This document shows positions 36,259 to 45,181 of a stretch of 64,000 nt of DNA, piece by piece (within the stretch, counting starts at the first letter, position 1; every line of letters starts with the position of its first letter). The stretch comes from Pantoea sp. Cy-639. GTDB taxonomy: Bacteria; Pseudomonadota; Gammaproteobacteria; Pseudomonadales; Pseudomonadaceae. The stretch covers positions 62,001-126,000 of the forward strand of contig NZ_VWXI01000005.1 in assembly GCF_011752525.1 (NCBI RefSeq), read 5' to 3'. The notes under the pieces were generated by a model. It saw nothing but the letters and a program-made list of their open reading frames with translations. It ran no database searches and was not told where the DNA came from. The position numbers were made by a program, and so were the translations under genes.

Positions 36259-36741
36259 TCAGTTCTGCGGGTAGCTGCAGCCGACATACAGGTCGGTGTT
36301 CTTGTCCTCGGTCGACACCACCCGCAACGTGGCGCCGTTGTCCAGGGTGCGCTGGTAGTCGACATAACCGTCGGTGTCGAGTGTCTTGCGCAGCTTCAGC
36401 GCGCTGGCCAGCTTCGCCGCGTCGGCCAGCGGCGCGGTACTGGCCGATTGCAGGAAGAAGCTGTTGCGATCGGTCATCACCGCCAGTGGCGACGACACGC
36501 CATTGGCCTTCAACGCAGGATCCACTCGCCAGGCCGCGCCGCCCCAAGGGCTGTGCTCCTCGTCCTTGGCGAAGGTCACCTGCTCGGCATCGGCCAGGGC
36601 GTTGAAAGCCTCGACCTGTTCCGTACTGGCCTGGCACTCGGCCAGTTTCTGGTACAGCTCGGCCTGGGACGGCTCGGCAGCGGAAACGGAAAACGCGGCC
36701 AGGCAACCGGCCAGGGTGAAAATACGCAGGGTGGTTTGCAT
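36259..36741 (-). CDS. Secreted protein of unknown function
   Basis: The 160-residue product has a signal peptide (MQTTLRIFTLAGCLAAFSVSA, cleavage near residue 21) and one Cys in the mature N-terminal helix (AECQAS) plus one near the end (VGCSYPQ), which could form a disulfide. The start at 36741 has AAGGA 8 bases upstream. No family is recognised. It follows another small secreted gene by 14 bases and is probably co-transcribed with it. Confidence 0.75.
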   Translation of the reverse strand: MQTTLRIFTLAGCLAAFSVSAAEPSQAELYQKLAECQASTEQVEAFNALADAEQVTFAKDEEHSPWGGAAWRVDPALKANGVSSPLAVMTDRNSFFLQSASTAPLADAAKLASALKLRKTLDTDGYVDYQRTLDNGATLRVVSTEDKNTDLYVGCSYPQN

Positions 36742-36755
36742 GAGGGCTTCCTTGC

Positions 36756-37127
36756 TTAATCGAAGATGCATTGGCTGAACGACAGGTAGTCACTGCCGGA
36801 GGTGAACTGCAGTACGCACTCGGCGTCGAATTTCTCGCCTGTGCGCAGTTTCTTCAGGCGTGCGTCCTGACCCGCGTCGGCGCCACGCAGGCGGGCCAGC
36901 TCGTAGCCGTCGTCGTCGCCTGCGGCAAGCATCGCCGCGCCCTTCAGGTTGGTCGAGACTTCCAGGGCGACAGCGCTGAAGCGCACGCTCCGGTTCAGTT
37001 CTTCCATGCCCAGTGTCGAGTAGCCCTTCTGTTCGTACACCTGGTACAGCGCCGAGAGGTCCTGGGCCTCGGCCATCGAGGTCCCTATCAGGCCGCAAGC
37101 GAGGACGGCCGCAATCCTGTATTTCAC
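36756..37127 (-). CDS. Small secreted protein of unknown function (GTG start)
   Basis: I place the start at a GTG (37127) because AAGGAG lies 5 bases upstream and the product then begins with a clean signal peptide (cleavage near AEA, residue 20). The 123-residue protein ends in CIFD, with a second Cys in ECVLQF. No known domain was recognised. It is upstream of the next small secreted gene and 97 bases behind the esterase gene. Confidence 0.7.
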   Translation of the reverse strand: MKYRIAAVLACGLIGTSMAEAQDLSALYQVYEQKGYSTLGMEELNRSVRFSAVALEVSTNLKGAAMLAAGDDDGYELARLRGADAGQDARLKKLRTGEKFDAECVLQFTSGSDYLSFSQCIFD

Positions 37128-37224
37128 ACTGGCTCCTTGTGATCTGGCAGCGACGCGAGAGGCGTCACGCCAGGGCACTTTGCCATCATTCATCCCATCC
37201 GGCCATCGGGGGCTCCCTTAGCCA

Positions 37225-38820
37225 CTAGCTCGGCACACAGGCCTCGGCAACCGTCCGGGTGCCCTTGCCAATCAGGCTGATCAGTCCACATGGCAGGCTG
37301 CCCCGCCACTGCAGGTAGTCGTGACCTGCGGGAAACTCGACATGCTCGAGGGCATAGCCCATGGCCCGCAACACATCACGCAGATGGCGGTTGGTGTCGA
37401 GAATCCTTGGCCCCTCGAACAAGCCTGCCTGCAAGTAGAAACGCAGGGGCCGGCGGGCGCCTCTGGCATATTCACGGGTCAGCCAGCCGGGCTCGGTGCC
37501 AGGCGGCGACCACCAGAACGAACCCGACAGGCTCAGCACATTGCCGAACAGTTGCGGATGCTGCAGTCCCAGATAGGCCGACGCCAGGCCACCGTAGCTC
37601 GATCCCGCGATCACCGTCCGCGATGCCGGGGCCGCCAGCCCCTGGCCTGCCGCCCAGGGCATCAGTTCCTCGGCCATGAAACGGGCGAACAGCGGATTGG
37701 GTGGCAGCTCCTGTTCGCGGCTGCGGCTGCTCGGGTTGGCGATGATCAGCGCCGCGGTGGGCGGGATCAGGCCATCGGCGAGCAGGTTGTCGAGCAAGGT
37801 CGACGTCGGTACCTGGCGGGTGTAGGCATGGGCATCGAACAACACCAGCAAGGCCTGGCCCGCCTGGCCAGGTGTCCAGCCTGGCGGCCGGTACAGATAG
37901 ACATCGCGTTCGTTGCCCAGCAGCCGGCTAGCCAGGCGCTGACGCTCGACACTGCCACGGGGCACGCCCGGACGCTCGGCGACCCACGGCTGCGGCGCGG
38001 CATCCGGCAGTTCGACGCGTGAGCGCGACAACCAGGGATCACCGCTGCCATCGGCGAAGGTATCTGGGTTCAACGGATCGCTACGGGTGGCGGCCAGGAT
38101 CACCCGGCGATCGTCCGCCGCCGGTACATCGGGGGCCAGCTGGTAGCTCATCCGTGTCGCTGCCGGCACTTCGAAACTGGCGTACCAGACATCGCTGCCA
38201 GCCAGTCGGCGCAGCGCCTCGTGGTTGCCGGTGGGCGCGCCGAACAAGCGCACATTGTCATGCGCGCCACGCCAGAGGAAGGTCAACAGGCGCACCTCCG
38301 GCTTGTTGGCCAGTGGTTCGACCAAAGGCGTGCCCGTGGCCGCCATGCGCTTCCAGAATGCCTCGCTGTCGCCACCCGCGGCCAGTTGCGCGGCCAAGCG
38401 CCGCAGTGTCGGGCTGGCCAGCGGCTGCACCGTGCGGTGTTGCGCGCTCACTGGCAGCACCTGCTCCAGTTGCAGCCCGAAGCGTTCGTCCGGGCGAATG
38501 GCTAGGGGCTCGACACGCAGTTGATAACGGCCACCCTGGCGAGCGACGAACAGAAACTCACGGCCCTGGTCCAGGCCGTCGACCAGCAGCCGCAGCGGCT
38601 GCCCCTGGTCATCGAGCAAGCGCAGGCTGACATCGCCCTCGACCTGGCCACGCACCAGATCGCCCGGCGCCAGCGCCAGTTGCCAGACCGGCGAGCTCGC
38701 CCCGCCCACCTGGCCGCTGACTCGCTGCCCCGGTTGCAGGCTCATCGCCGCGGCCAGCGCCGGGGCCGAGCACAGGGCCAAGAGCGCGAACGTACCGCTC
38801 GCACGCAGAAGTCGTAGCAT
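37225..38820 (-). CDS. Periplasmic enterochelin-esterase-like hydrolase
   Basis: The 531-residue protein has a signal peptide (MLRLLRASGTFALLALCSAPALA) and an alpha/beta-hydrolase domain of the Fes/PfeE esterase type, preceded by an Fes-like N-terminal region (about 160-300). The nucleophile is the Ser near residue 408 (GSSYGGLAS), and AGHDYLQWR near residue 498 carries the His. Periplasmic relatives cleave catecholate ferri-siderophores to free iron. It starts 10 bases behind the TonB receptor, so receptor and esterase act in sequence. ATG 38820 is preferred over an in-frame GTG 9 bases earlier. Confidence 0.85.
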   Translation of the reverse strand: MLRLLRASGTFALLALCSAPALAAAMSLQPGQRVSGQVGGASSPVWQLALAPGDLVRGQVEGDVSLRLLDDQGQPLRLLVDGLDQGREFLFVARQGGRYQLRVEPLAIRPDERFGLQLEQVLPVSAQHRTVQPLASPTLRRLAAQLAAGGDSEAFWKRMAATGTPLVEPLANKPEVRLLTFLWRGAHDNVRLFGAPTGNHEALRRLAGSDVWYASFEVPAATRMSYQLAPDVPAADDRRVILAATRSDPLNPDTFADGSGDPWLSRSRVELPDAAPQPWVAERPGVPRGSVERQRLASRLLGNERDVYLYRPPGWTPGQAGQALLVLFDAHAYTRQVPTSTLLDNLLADGLIPPTAALIIANPSSRSREQELPPNPLFARFMAEELMPWAAGQGLAAPASRTVIAGSSYGGLASAYLGLQHPQLFGNVLSLSGSFWWSPPGTEPGWLTREYARGARRPLRFYLQAGLFEGPRILDTNRHLRDVLRAMGYALEHVEFPAGHDYLQWRGSLPCGLISLIGKGTRTVAEACVPS

Positions 38821-38830
38821 GCTCGTCACC

Positions 38831-41209
38831 TCAGAAGTCGACGCTGGCAGACAGTTTGAGCGTGCGCGGCTCGCTCACGGTCGCGTAGCCATCGTTGAAC
38901 ACGCCGGCCCAGTAAGCACGGTTCTCGACGTTCTCCAGGCTGGCGCGCAGGGTCACATCCTTGCTCAGCACGCGGGTGGCATAACGCGCGCCAAGGTCGT
39001 AGCGGGTCCACTGCGGGATCTTCAACTGGTTGGCCGAGTCCAGGTACTGGGAGCTGCTGTGGATGCCCAGCGCGGTCAGGGTCAGGCCCTGTGCCCAGGG
39101 CAGGTCCCACTCGGCGCCGAGGTTGGCCGACCAGGCCGGCACGCCACGGGCGGTGTTGCCATCCATCGTGCCGTTGGCGGTCTTGGTCAGCTCGGCGCGG
39201 GTGTAGGTGACACCGCCGAGCAGGCGCACGCTGGGGGTGACGGCACCGAACATGCTCCACTCGACACCTCGGTTGCGCTGCTCGCCGTCATCGTTGTAGC
39301 GGTTGCTGGCCTGGTCGTAGATCATGCTCGGTTTTTCGATCTGGAACAGCGCCAGGGTGTGGGTGAAGTCACCCAGGTCCCATTTCACCCCGGCCTCCAT
39401 CTGCTTGGCGACATAAGGCGCGAACTGCTCGCCATAGTTGGCCGCCTTGACGTCGCTGACCATGCCGCCCTGGGTCAGGCCCTCGATGTAGTTGGCGTAC
39501 AGCGACACCGGCGCGTCCCACGGTTTGAGCACGATGCCCACGGCCGGCGTCAGCTTGCGCTCGTCGTAGGAGGGGTTGCTCATTTTCTGCCGCACACGCT
39601 GGGAACGCACACCCAGGGTGAGCAGCACACGGTCATCGACGAAACCCAGGGTGTCGGCCAGCGCGTAGCTGGACAGGGTATTGTCGGCGGTCTTGTCGCT
39701 GCTGCCGTGCCCACCGGCGATGATCGCCTTGCCGGGGTGATAGATGTTGGTCAGGTACTTCTTGCCGGTAACCGTCGGCGCGCGACCGATATCCTGGTGC
39801 AGCAAGGTGGTGCTGAGCACCAGCTGGTGGCTGACCGGGCCGGTCATGAAGTCGCCGCGCAGGCCGGCCTCGGCGGACAGGCTGTGGGTATAGCCGGCCT
39901 GGTTGTAGGTTTCGCCGCTGGCGGTGCCATCGGCCTTGGTGACGATCACCCGGGTGCCGTTGAGGAAGCCATCGTAGCGGGTACGCGCACCACCGACGCT
40001 GGCATAGGCGCTCCAGCGGTCGTCCAGCTGGTACTCGCCGCGCACCACCACCGCCTTGCTGACCTGCTTGGCATCGATACCCTCGAGGATGTTGGTATCG
40101 GGCTTGGGCGCCCGGGTCACATGCCCCAGCTTGCTGAAGCCGGCCATCATCGGGCTGCCGTTGTCGAGTTTCTCGTGGCTTTCGTAGGCGTCCAGTTCGA
40201 GCTTGAAGTCGTCACCGCGGTAGTCGAGGCCAAGAGACGCCAGGGTGCGGTCCTTGGACTGCTGGTCGACGCCGGTATCGCCGCTACCGTACACACCATT
40301 GAAGCGAATGCCGAGCCGGCCATCGGCGAAACGCCGACCGATATCGATATGCTCGGCGACATAACCATCTGACACATAGCTGGTGGTCAGGCGGGTAAGC
40401 GGCGTCTCGCCGGCGCGCTTGGGCACCAGGTTGACCACCCCGCCAACGCCACCGTTGGGCGCCATGCCGTTGAGCAACGCACCCGGGCCCTTGAGCACCT
40501 CGACCCGTTCGAGGAATTCGGTCGGCACATGGCCGTCGGGCGCCAGGCCGTACAGACCGCCCAGCGCCAGCTCGGTGGAGTCCAGCGCGTAGCCGCGGAT
40601 CATGAAGTTCTCATAGGCGTGCCCCTCGCCGGTACTGAAACGGATCGACGGATCGTTGCGCAGCACTGCACCGACCGTGCCGCTCTGCTGGTTCTCGATG
40701 GTCTGCGCGGTGTACGACATCACGCTGAAGGGCGTCTCCATGATGTCGCGGTTGCCCAGCATGCCGATGCGTGCGCCGCGGGCCACCTGGCCACCGCTGT
40801 AGCTGTCCGGCAGGTCGCTGTTGAAGCCGCTGGCATTGACCGTGGTCGCGCCCAGGGTGAGCGCGCCCTCCTCGGCCGTACCACGCAGGATGATCACGCC
40901 ATTCTCCTCCACCGTCACCAGGTCACTGCCGGCAAGCAATTGGCGCAACGCCTGCAGCACCGTATAGCGCCCCTGCAGGGCCGGAGCGTTGCGTCCGGCG
41001 AGCAGACGGCTGTCGGCAGCGATTGCCTGGCCCGACTCACGGGCCAGGGCATGGACGGTGGCCTCCAGCGACTGGCCTGGCAGGTCCAGGCTCAGTGGCT
41101 GGCTGTCGGCCAGAGCCTGGCCGGCGGGCAACAGGCCGGCGCCACCCAGGGCACAGGCCAGGGCCAGGCGCCGCAGGGTGCCAGGAAAGCGGGAGGTGGA
41201 GAGCGACAT
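38831..41209 (-). CDS. TonB-dependent siderophore receptor with signalling domain
   Basis: The 792-residue outer-membrane receptor has a signal peptide (cleavage near QALA, residue 34), an N-terminal STN signalling domain (about 38-110, LSLDLPGQSLEATVHAL), a TonB-box-like segment (TLGATTVNA), a plug domain and a barrel ending in SASVDF. The STN domain is the part that talks to a FecR anti-sigma factor, encoded next to it. The esterase immediately downstream suggests a catecholate-type xenosiderophore; the actual ligand is not readable. Confidence 0.9.
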   Translation of the reverse strand: MSLSTSRFPGTLRRLALACALGGAGLLPAGQALADSQPLSLDLPGQSLEATVHALARESGQAIAADSRLLAGRNAPALQGRYTVLQALRQLLAGSDLVTVEENGVIILRGTAEEGALTLGATTVNASGFNSDLPDSYSGGQVARGARIGMLGNRDIMETPFSVMSYTAQTIENQQSGTVGAVLRNDPSIRFSTGEGHAYENFMIRGYALDSTELALGGLYGLAPDGHVPTEFLERVEVLKGPGALLNGMAPNGGVGGVVNLVPKRAGETPLTRLTTSYVSDGYVAEHIDIGRRFADGRLGIRFNGVYGSGDTGVDQQSKDRTLASLGLDYRGDDFKLELDAYESHEKLDNGSPMMAGFSKLGHVTRAPKPDTNILEGIDAKQVSKAVVVRGEYQLDDRWSAYASVGGARTRYDGFLNGTRVIVTKADGTASGETYNQAGYTHSLSAEAGLRGDFMTGPVSHQLVLSTTLLHQDIGRAPTVTGKKYLTNIYHPGKAIIAGGHGSSDKTADNTLSSYALADTLGFVDDRVLLTLGVRSQRVRQKMSNPSYDERKLTPAVGIVLKPWDAPVSLYANYIEGLTQGGMVSDVKAANYGEQFAPYVAKQMEAGVKWDLGDFTHTLALFQIEKPSMIYDQASNRYNDDGEQRNRGVEWSMFGAVTPSVRLLGGVTYTRAELTKTANGTMDGNTARGVPAWSANLGAEWDLPWAQGLTLTALGIHSSSQYLDSANQLKIPQWTRYDLGARYATRVLSKDVTLRASLENVENRAYWAGVFNDGYATVSEPRTLKLSASVDF

Positions 41210-41244
41210 GATCGGTCCTTGCAGGAGATGGGTTCACTGCTGAT

Positions 41245-41279
41245 GACGTGGCAGCCGCGAACAACCCCTCAATTTTTTT
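41245..41279 (-). promoter_or_regulatory. Putative ECF (FecI-type) promoter of the receptor gene
   Basis: On the minus strand a run AAAAAAATTGAGGGG (41279-41265) is followed by CGTC (41248-41245). An A-tract/GAGGG upstream of CGTC resembles promoters of receptor genes controlled by iron-starvation sigma factors in Pseudomonas. It lies between fecR and the receptor. Confidence 0.45.
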
Positions 41280-41289
41280 GCCTGGCCAC

Positions 41290-42252
41290 TCAGCGCAGGA
41301 CCAGCCTGCGCCGAGCGCCCTGCTCCACGAGCTTCACCGGCAGGATGCGCGGCAACGCATCGAGCAGTACCTCGGGCTGGTCGCTGGGGAAGCTGCCGGT
41401 CAGGCGCAATGTCCCAGCCTCTGCCGCCACGGCCAACGGACGAGGCAGATAGGCATTGAGCTCACCGACCACTTCGGCCAACGGCTGGTCGGTGAACGAC
41501 CACCATCCCCGCTGCCAGTGCCCCAGGTCGGGACCGAAACGCCCACCGCCACGCAGGTTGCCCAGGCGCCCCTGGGCATCCAGGCAGATACGCTCGCCCG
41601 CGTGCAGGATCTGTTGCGTGCCTTGCAGGTCGCGAACCTGCACCCGCCCCCTGGCCACCGCCACCTGGACGCGATCGCCGCGGTCGCTGACGCTGAACGC
41701 CGTGCCCAGCACCTGCACCAGGCCCAGCCGGGTGCTGACCAGGAACGGACGCCACGACGCATGGGCGACATCGAAGTAAGCGTTGCCGTGCAGCAGCAGC
41801 ACCTGCCGCTCGGTGTGCTCGAAGCGCACCCGCAGGTTGCTCTCGGCGGCCACCAGCAGTTGGCTGCCGTCGGGCAGGTGCACGCTGCGTGGCGCTTCGG
41901 CGTGGGCAGTCTGCAGATCGAGCTGGAACGGCGCCGTACGCCGGTACATCCAGCCTAGCCAGCCGCCAGTGGCCAGCACCAGCGCCAGCACGCCGCCCTG
42001 GCGCAACAGTCGCCGACGCGCCGGGTCGAACGCCTCGGGCTGGAGTGCGCCACGCAATTGTGGCGCCAGCCGATGCACCAGTTGCCAGCGCTGCTCGGCC
42101 TCCAGCCAGGCACGCTCGTGCTCGTCGCTACGGCCCCGCCAGCGCGACGCCTGCCCGCCCGCCTGGCGTACCCGCTCGGGGTCGTCGCCCTGCAGCGCCG
42201 CCAGGTAGGCCAGGGCCTGCTGGACCTTGCGCGGCGAAACCGGTTCAGTCAT
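41290..42252 (-). CDS. FecR-family anti-sigma factor (first system)
   Basis: The 320-residue protein has an N-terminal cytoplasmic sigma-binding part (about 1-75), one transmembrane helix (about 85-103) and a periplasmic FecR domain (RSVHLPDGSQLLVAAESNLRV, then the VLGTAFSV segment). It holds the adjacent sigma factor and receives the signal from the receptor STN domain. It overlaps fecI by 8 bases and is followed by the receptor after 80 bases. Confidence 0.92.
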   Translation of the reverse strand: MTEPVSPRKVQQALAYLAALQGDDPERVRQAGGQASRWRGRSDEHERAWLEAEQRWQLVHRLAPQLRGALQPEAFDPARRRLLRQGGVLALVLATGGWLGWMYRRTAPFQLDLQTAHAEAPRSVHLPDGSQLLVAAESNLRVRFEHTERQVLLLHGNAYFDVAHASWRPFLVSTRLGLVQVLGTAFSVSDRGDRVQVAVARGRVQVRDLQGTQQILHAGERICLDAQGRLGNLRGGGRFGPDLGHWQRGWWSFTDQPLAEVVGELNAYLPRPLAVAAEAGTLRLTGSFPSDQPEVLLDALPRILPVKLVEQGARRRLVLR

Positions 42253-42781
42253 CGCGCACCGCCAGGCGCAGCTCGGACAGATCGAACACCGCCCGGGCGA
42301 TATGCAGTTCCACCGACTTGGCTGTCAGCCCCAACGCCTCGCACACGTCGCGATGGCTGTGGCCATGCAGGCGCACGCGGACGAACACCTCGCGGCGCAG
42401 GCGCGGCATGCGTTCGATACGATCGATCAGGGACTGCAACTGTTCGCGGGCGATGATGATGTCTTCGACACTGGGGCTGAGCAGCTCGACGCGTGTCAGC
42501 CAGTCTTCCAGCGCAGCCAGCTCGGTGCTGCGGCGTCGGTACTGGTCGATGCACAGGTTGCGCGCGGCCTGGAACAACAACGCGCGGGCATTGATCACCG
42601 GTGCGCTCAGCGCATGGGCATAGGCCTGGGCGAAGCTGGACTGGGCGATGTCGGCGGCATCGTCGGGATTGCGTAGACGCCCGCAGAGGTAGCGGCGCAG
42701 GTCGCTGTAGTGGGCGAGCAGATCGTCGACGACGGCCTGGAGCGCCGGTCGGGCGCTCCAGGCAGTAGGTAGGGAAGTCAT
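42245..42781 (-). CDS. FecI-family ECF sigma factor (first system)
   Basis: This 178-residue iron-starvation sigma factor has region 2 (DDAADIAQSSFAQAYAHAL, ARALLFQAARNLCIDQYRRR) and region 4 (LRREVFVRVRLHGHSHRDVCEAL). It leads the fecI-fecR-receptor-esterase cluster. A Fur-like box lies just upstream, so iron should repress it. Confidence 0.93.
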   Translation of the reverse strand: MTSLPTAWSARPALQAVVDDLLAHYSDLRRYLCGRLRNPDDAADIAQSSFAQAYAHALSAPVINARALLFQAARNLCIDQYRRRSTELAALEDWLTRVELLSPSVEDIIIAREQLQSLIDRIERMPRLRREVFVRVRLHGHSHRDVCEALGLTAKSVELHIARAVFDLSELRLAVRDD

Positions 42782-42808
42782 TGCAGGTGGCTGTGGCGAG
42801 AACCGTTA

Positions 42809-42831
42809 ATGAAAATTCGTATCATTCTCAC
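42809..42831 (-). promoter_or_regulatory. Fur-box-like sequence upstream of fecI (first system)
   Basis: On the minus strand GAGAATGATACGAATTTTC matches the 19-base Fur consensus at 14 positions. It lies ~30 bases ahead of the sigma factor start, where Fur would block transcription when iron is plentiful. Confidence 0.7.
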
Positions 42832-42871
42832 ACATGTCGTCCGGCACTCGCCAGCACCACCTCGTCCGACC

Positions 42872-43930
42872 TCAATAGCCGAGCTTGTGCAGCAACTGCC
42901 CCTCGGCGACAGGCACCGGGCGACCGTAGAAGCGCAGCAGCTCCCCGGCGCGATTGCTGAAAATACCGTCGACGCCGGCCTTCATCGCCTTGTCGAAGTC
43001 GATTCGGTCATCGAGGGTGTAGACGTGCACCAATAGGCCGCGATCATGGCTGGCTTTGTTCATCCATGGCTGGATCAGGTCCGAATAGCTCTGCTCGCCA
43101 AGGTTGCTGCGCACTGCCGAAGGGCCGGTGCCGATGGCGCCGTCTGCCTTGGCGTAGTCCAGCCAGCGCTCGAACTCGGCCCGGTCCTTGGGTTGCTGGC
43201 GAGCATAGAAGGTCGACTTGTCATGCTCGCCCGACTCGGCGAAATCCTGCCCGGAGGCCGGTTCGATACTGCCCTTGGCTACCCACAGCAGGAGAATCTT
43301 CGGTACTTGCGGCATGGCCTCGTGCAGCAGCTTGAGGCTGTTGCGATCGAATGTCTGCAGCACCACACGGCCCGGTTTGTCGAGCCAGCCACGCGCTTCG
43401 AGGCGTTTTTTCAGGTCCTGTTCGATACCAGGGAACTGGGCCGGTTCCTTGGTCTCGATGTACAGACCCGGATGCCGCTCGGGATTGCCTTCGGCAATGT
43501 CGATCACCTCGTCCAGGGTGAGAATGCGCTGCTGTTTGAAAGCTGCGCGTGCGCGCTCGGGATAGGCCTTGTTGAACCAGCTGCCGGCATCCAGCGACTT
43601 GAGCTCGGCCAGGGTGAAGTCGCTGACCGGACTGGCCTTGCGCTCGGGGAAACGCTCGGCGACATTGCTGGTGCGGGCCAGGACATCGTCGTGAACCACT
43701 ACCAGCACGCCGTCTCGGGTGCGCTGCAGGTCCATTTCCAGGTAGTCGGCGCCCAGTTCGCGCGCCAGCAGATAAGCCGGGGTAGTGGACTCCGGAGCGT
43801 CGAAGGAAGCGCCTCGGTGGGCGATCACCGCCGGATGGGGGATGCCCTGGGCGGCGGCGAGGGCCTGGCCGTCCGCGGCGTGCGCGGTGGAAGTTGCCAG
43901 CAGCGTGGCCAACAGGAGAGGTTTGAACAT
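42872..43930 (-). CDS. glpQ: Glycerophosphodiester phosphodiesterase
   Basis: GlpQ hydrolyses glycerophosphodiesters to glycerol-3-phosphate and an alcohol in the periplasm. The 352 residues begin with a signal peptide (cleavage near AHA, residue 18). The GDPD motif AHRGASFDAPEST and the metal-binding YLEMDLQ...VVVHDD are intact. The start at 43930 has AAGGA 8 bases upstream. It converges on nothing and lies between the two iron systems without an obvious link to them. Confidence 0.92.
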   Translation of the reverse strand: MFKPLLLATLLATSTAHAADGQALAAAQGIPHPAVIAHRGASFDAPESTTPAYLLARELGADYLEMDLQRTRDGVLVVVHDDVLARTSNVAERFPERKASPVSDFTLAELKSLDAGSWFNKAYPERARAAFKQQRILTLDEVIDIAEGNPERHPGLYIETKEPAQFPGIEQDLKKRLEARGWLDKPGRVVLQTFDRNSLKLLHEAMPQVPKILLLWVAKGSIEPASGQDFAESGEHDKSTFYARQQPKDRAEFERWLDYAKADGAIGTGPSAVRSNLGEQSYSDLIQPWMNKASHDRGLLVHVYTLDDRIDFDKAMKAGVDGIFSNRAGELLRFYGRPVPVAEGQLLHKLGY

Positions 43931-43955
43931 TCGGTGAGTCCTTGGCAAATCGGGG

Positions 43956-43981
43956 CCGGTCCTGTCACGAAACAGGGCCGG
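43956..43981. repeat. Hairpin in the glpQ / DUF4917 divergent gap
   Basis: CCGGTCCTGT and ACAGGGCCGG (9 of 10 Watson-Crick plus one wobble) flank a 6-base loop, close to the glpQ start. It may be a REP-like element or a regulatory hairpin. Confidence 0.4.
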
Positions 43982-44079
43982 CGAGGTCTACGGTGCGGTC
44001 CTTGAGGGCGCAAGCCTCGCACACTCTGCATGACATGCTAAAGTCCCCGGCGTTTTCCGCCATGCCCTACGGACCGCCC

Positions 44080-45096
44080 ATGCCCGCTCTCGACGCCCAC
44101 CTGCCCTCCTGGGCCGACCTCAACCAGCGCCACCCCTGCACCGCCCTGCTGCTAGGCAACGGTGCCAGTCGCGCCCTGTGGAAGCCGTTCGGCTACTTCT
44201 CGTTGTTCGAGCAGGCTCGCCAGGTCCGCCACAAGGCCCTGGGGGTAAGTGACCAGGCGCTGTTCAAGGCGTTGGGCAGCGAGCTGTTCGAACCGGCGCT
44301 CAGCGCCCTCAACACCACCGTGCGGGCCAATGCCGCGCTGGCGATCAACGCCACCGCGCCGCTGAACCGCTACTACTCGATCAAGGAAGCCCTGATCCAC
44401 GCCGTGCGCACGGTGCACCTGCCCTGGCCACTGCTGCCCGAGGCCACCCGCCTGGCGCTCAACCAGGCGCTGCGCGAATACCGCACGGTCTACACCAGCA
44501 ACTACGACCTGCTCCTGCCCTGGGCCGTGGCCCAGGCCCCGACAGGCTTCGCCGAGCTGTTCGACGCCGAGGGCTTCTTCGATGTACGCCGCGTATCGGA
44601 CAAAGGCGTGCGGGTCATCCACCTGCACGGCGGCATGCACCTGCTCAAGCTGCCCGACGGCAGCACCCGCCGGCGCGGCGCGGAACAGGCCGAACTGCTC
44701 GAAGGCTTCGCCGTCAACATTCCCGGCGAAGTGCCATTGTTCGTCAACGAAAGTCGCAGCGAGGACAAGCTGCGGGCCATCCGCAACTCCGACTACCTGT
44801 CGTGGGGACTGGCGCAATTGGCACGCGAGCACCAGGGCCTGTGCCTGTTCGGTCAACATCTGGACGCCAGCGACCAGCACCTGCTGGAGGCCATTCGCCA
44901 GGCCCGGCCCACGCACCTGGCGGTGGCGATCCGGCCCTTGAGCGAGGCATCGATCCTCAACCAGAAACAGCACTACGCGCAACGTTTCGCCGATCTTGAG
45001 CGCACTTCACTGCACTTTTTCGATGCTTCCAGCCATCCGCTGGGCCAAGCCGAACTGGCCATCGAGGTGCCCGCCAGCTTCAACCGACAGCGCTGA
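44080..45096 (+). CDS. DUF4917 protein with SIR2-like motifs
   Basis: The protein (338 residues from the ATG at 44080; ATGs further upstream at 44062 and 44035 remain possible) belongs by resemblance to the DUF4917 family. Motifs recall SIR2-like NAD-binding folds: LLLGNGASRALW near the start, VYTSNYDLLLPW, VIHLHGGMHLL, and LCLFGQHLDASDQHLL near the end. The GNGAS, TSNYD and HLHGG boxes match those of SIR2-type NAD hydrolases, some of which act in phage defence, but no partner gene is seen. Function is unproven. Confidence 0.75.
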   Translation: MPALDAHLPSWADLNQRHPCTALLLGNGASRALWKPFGYFSLFEQARQVRHKALGVSDQALFKALGSELFEPALSALNTTVRANAALAINATAPLNRYYSIKEALIHAVRTVHLPWPLLPEATRLALNQALREYRTVYTSNYDLLLPWAVAQAPTGFAELFDAEGFFDVRRVSDKGVRVIHLHGGMHLLKLPDGSTRRRGAEQAELLEGFAVNIPGEVPLFVNESRSEDKLRAIRNSDYLSWGLAQLAREHQGLCLFGQHLDASDQHLLEAIRQARPTHLAVAIRPLSEASILNQKQHYAQRFADLERTSLHFFDASSHPLGQAELAIEVPASFNRQR

Positions 45097-45117
45097 GGCA
45101 GGGCATATCGGTGTTTT

Positions 45118-45136
45118 GCAAATGTGAATAATTCTC
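45118..45136 (+). promoter_or_regulatory. Fur-box-like sequence upstream of the second fecI
   Basis: The reverse-strand reading GAGAATTATTCACATTTGC matches the Fur consensus at 12 of 19 positions, ~45 bases ahead of the second sigma factor gene. The match is moderate but supported by position and by the two other boxes in the area. Confidence 0.5.
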
Positions 45137-45181
45137 GATAAGATCCGCACCCTTTTCCCTGCCCAGCTCCGGAAAGCGTGC

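Noticed and set aside
38819..40372. 517-codon open frame antisense to the TonB receptor
   Set aside because: Shadow of the receptor gene; no family resemblance.
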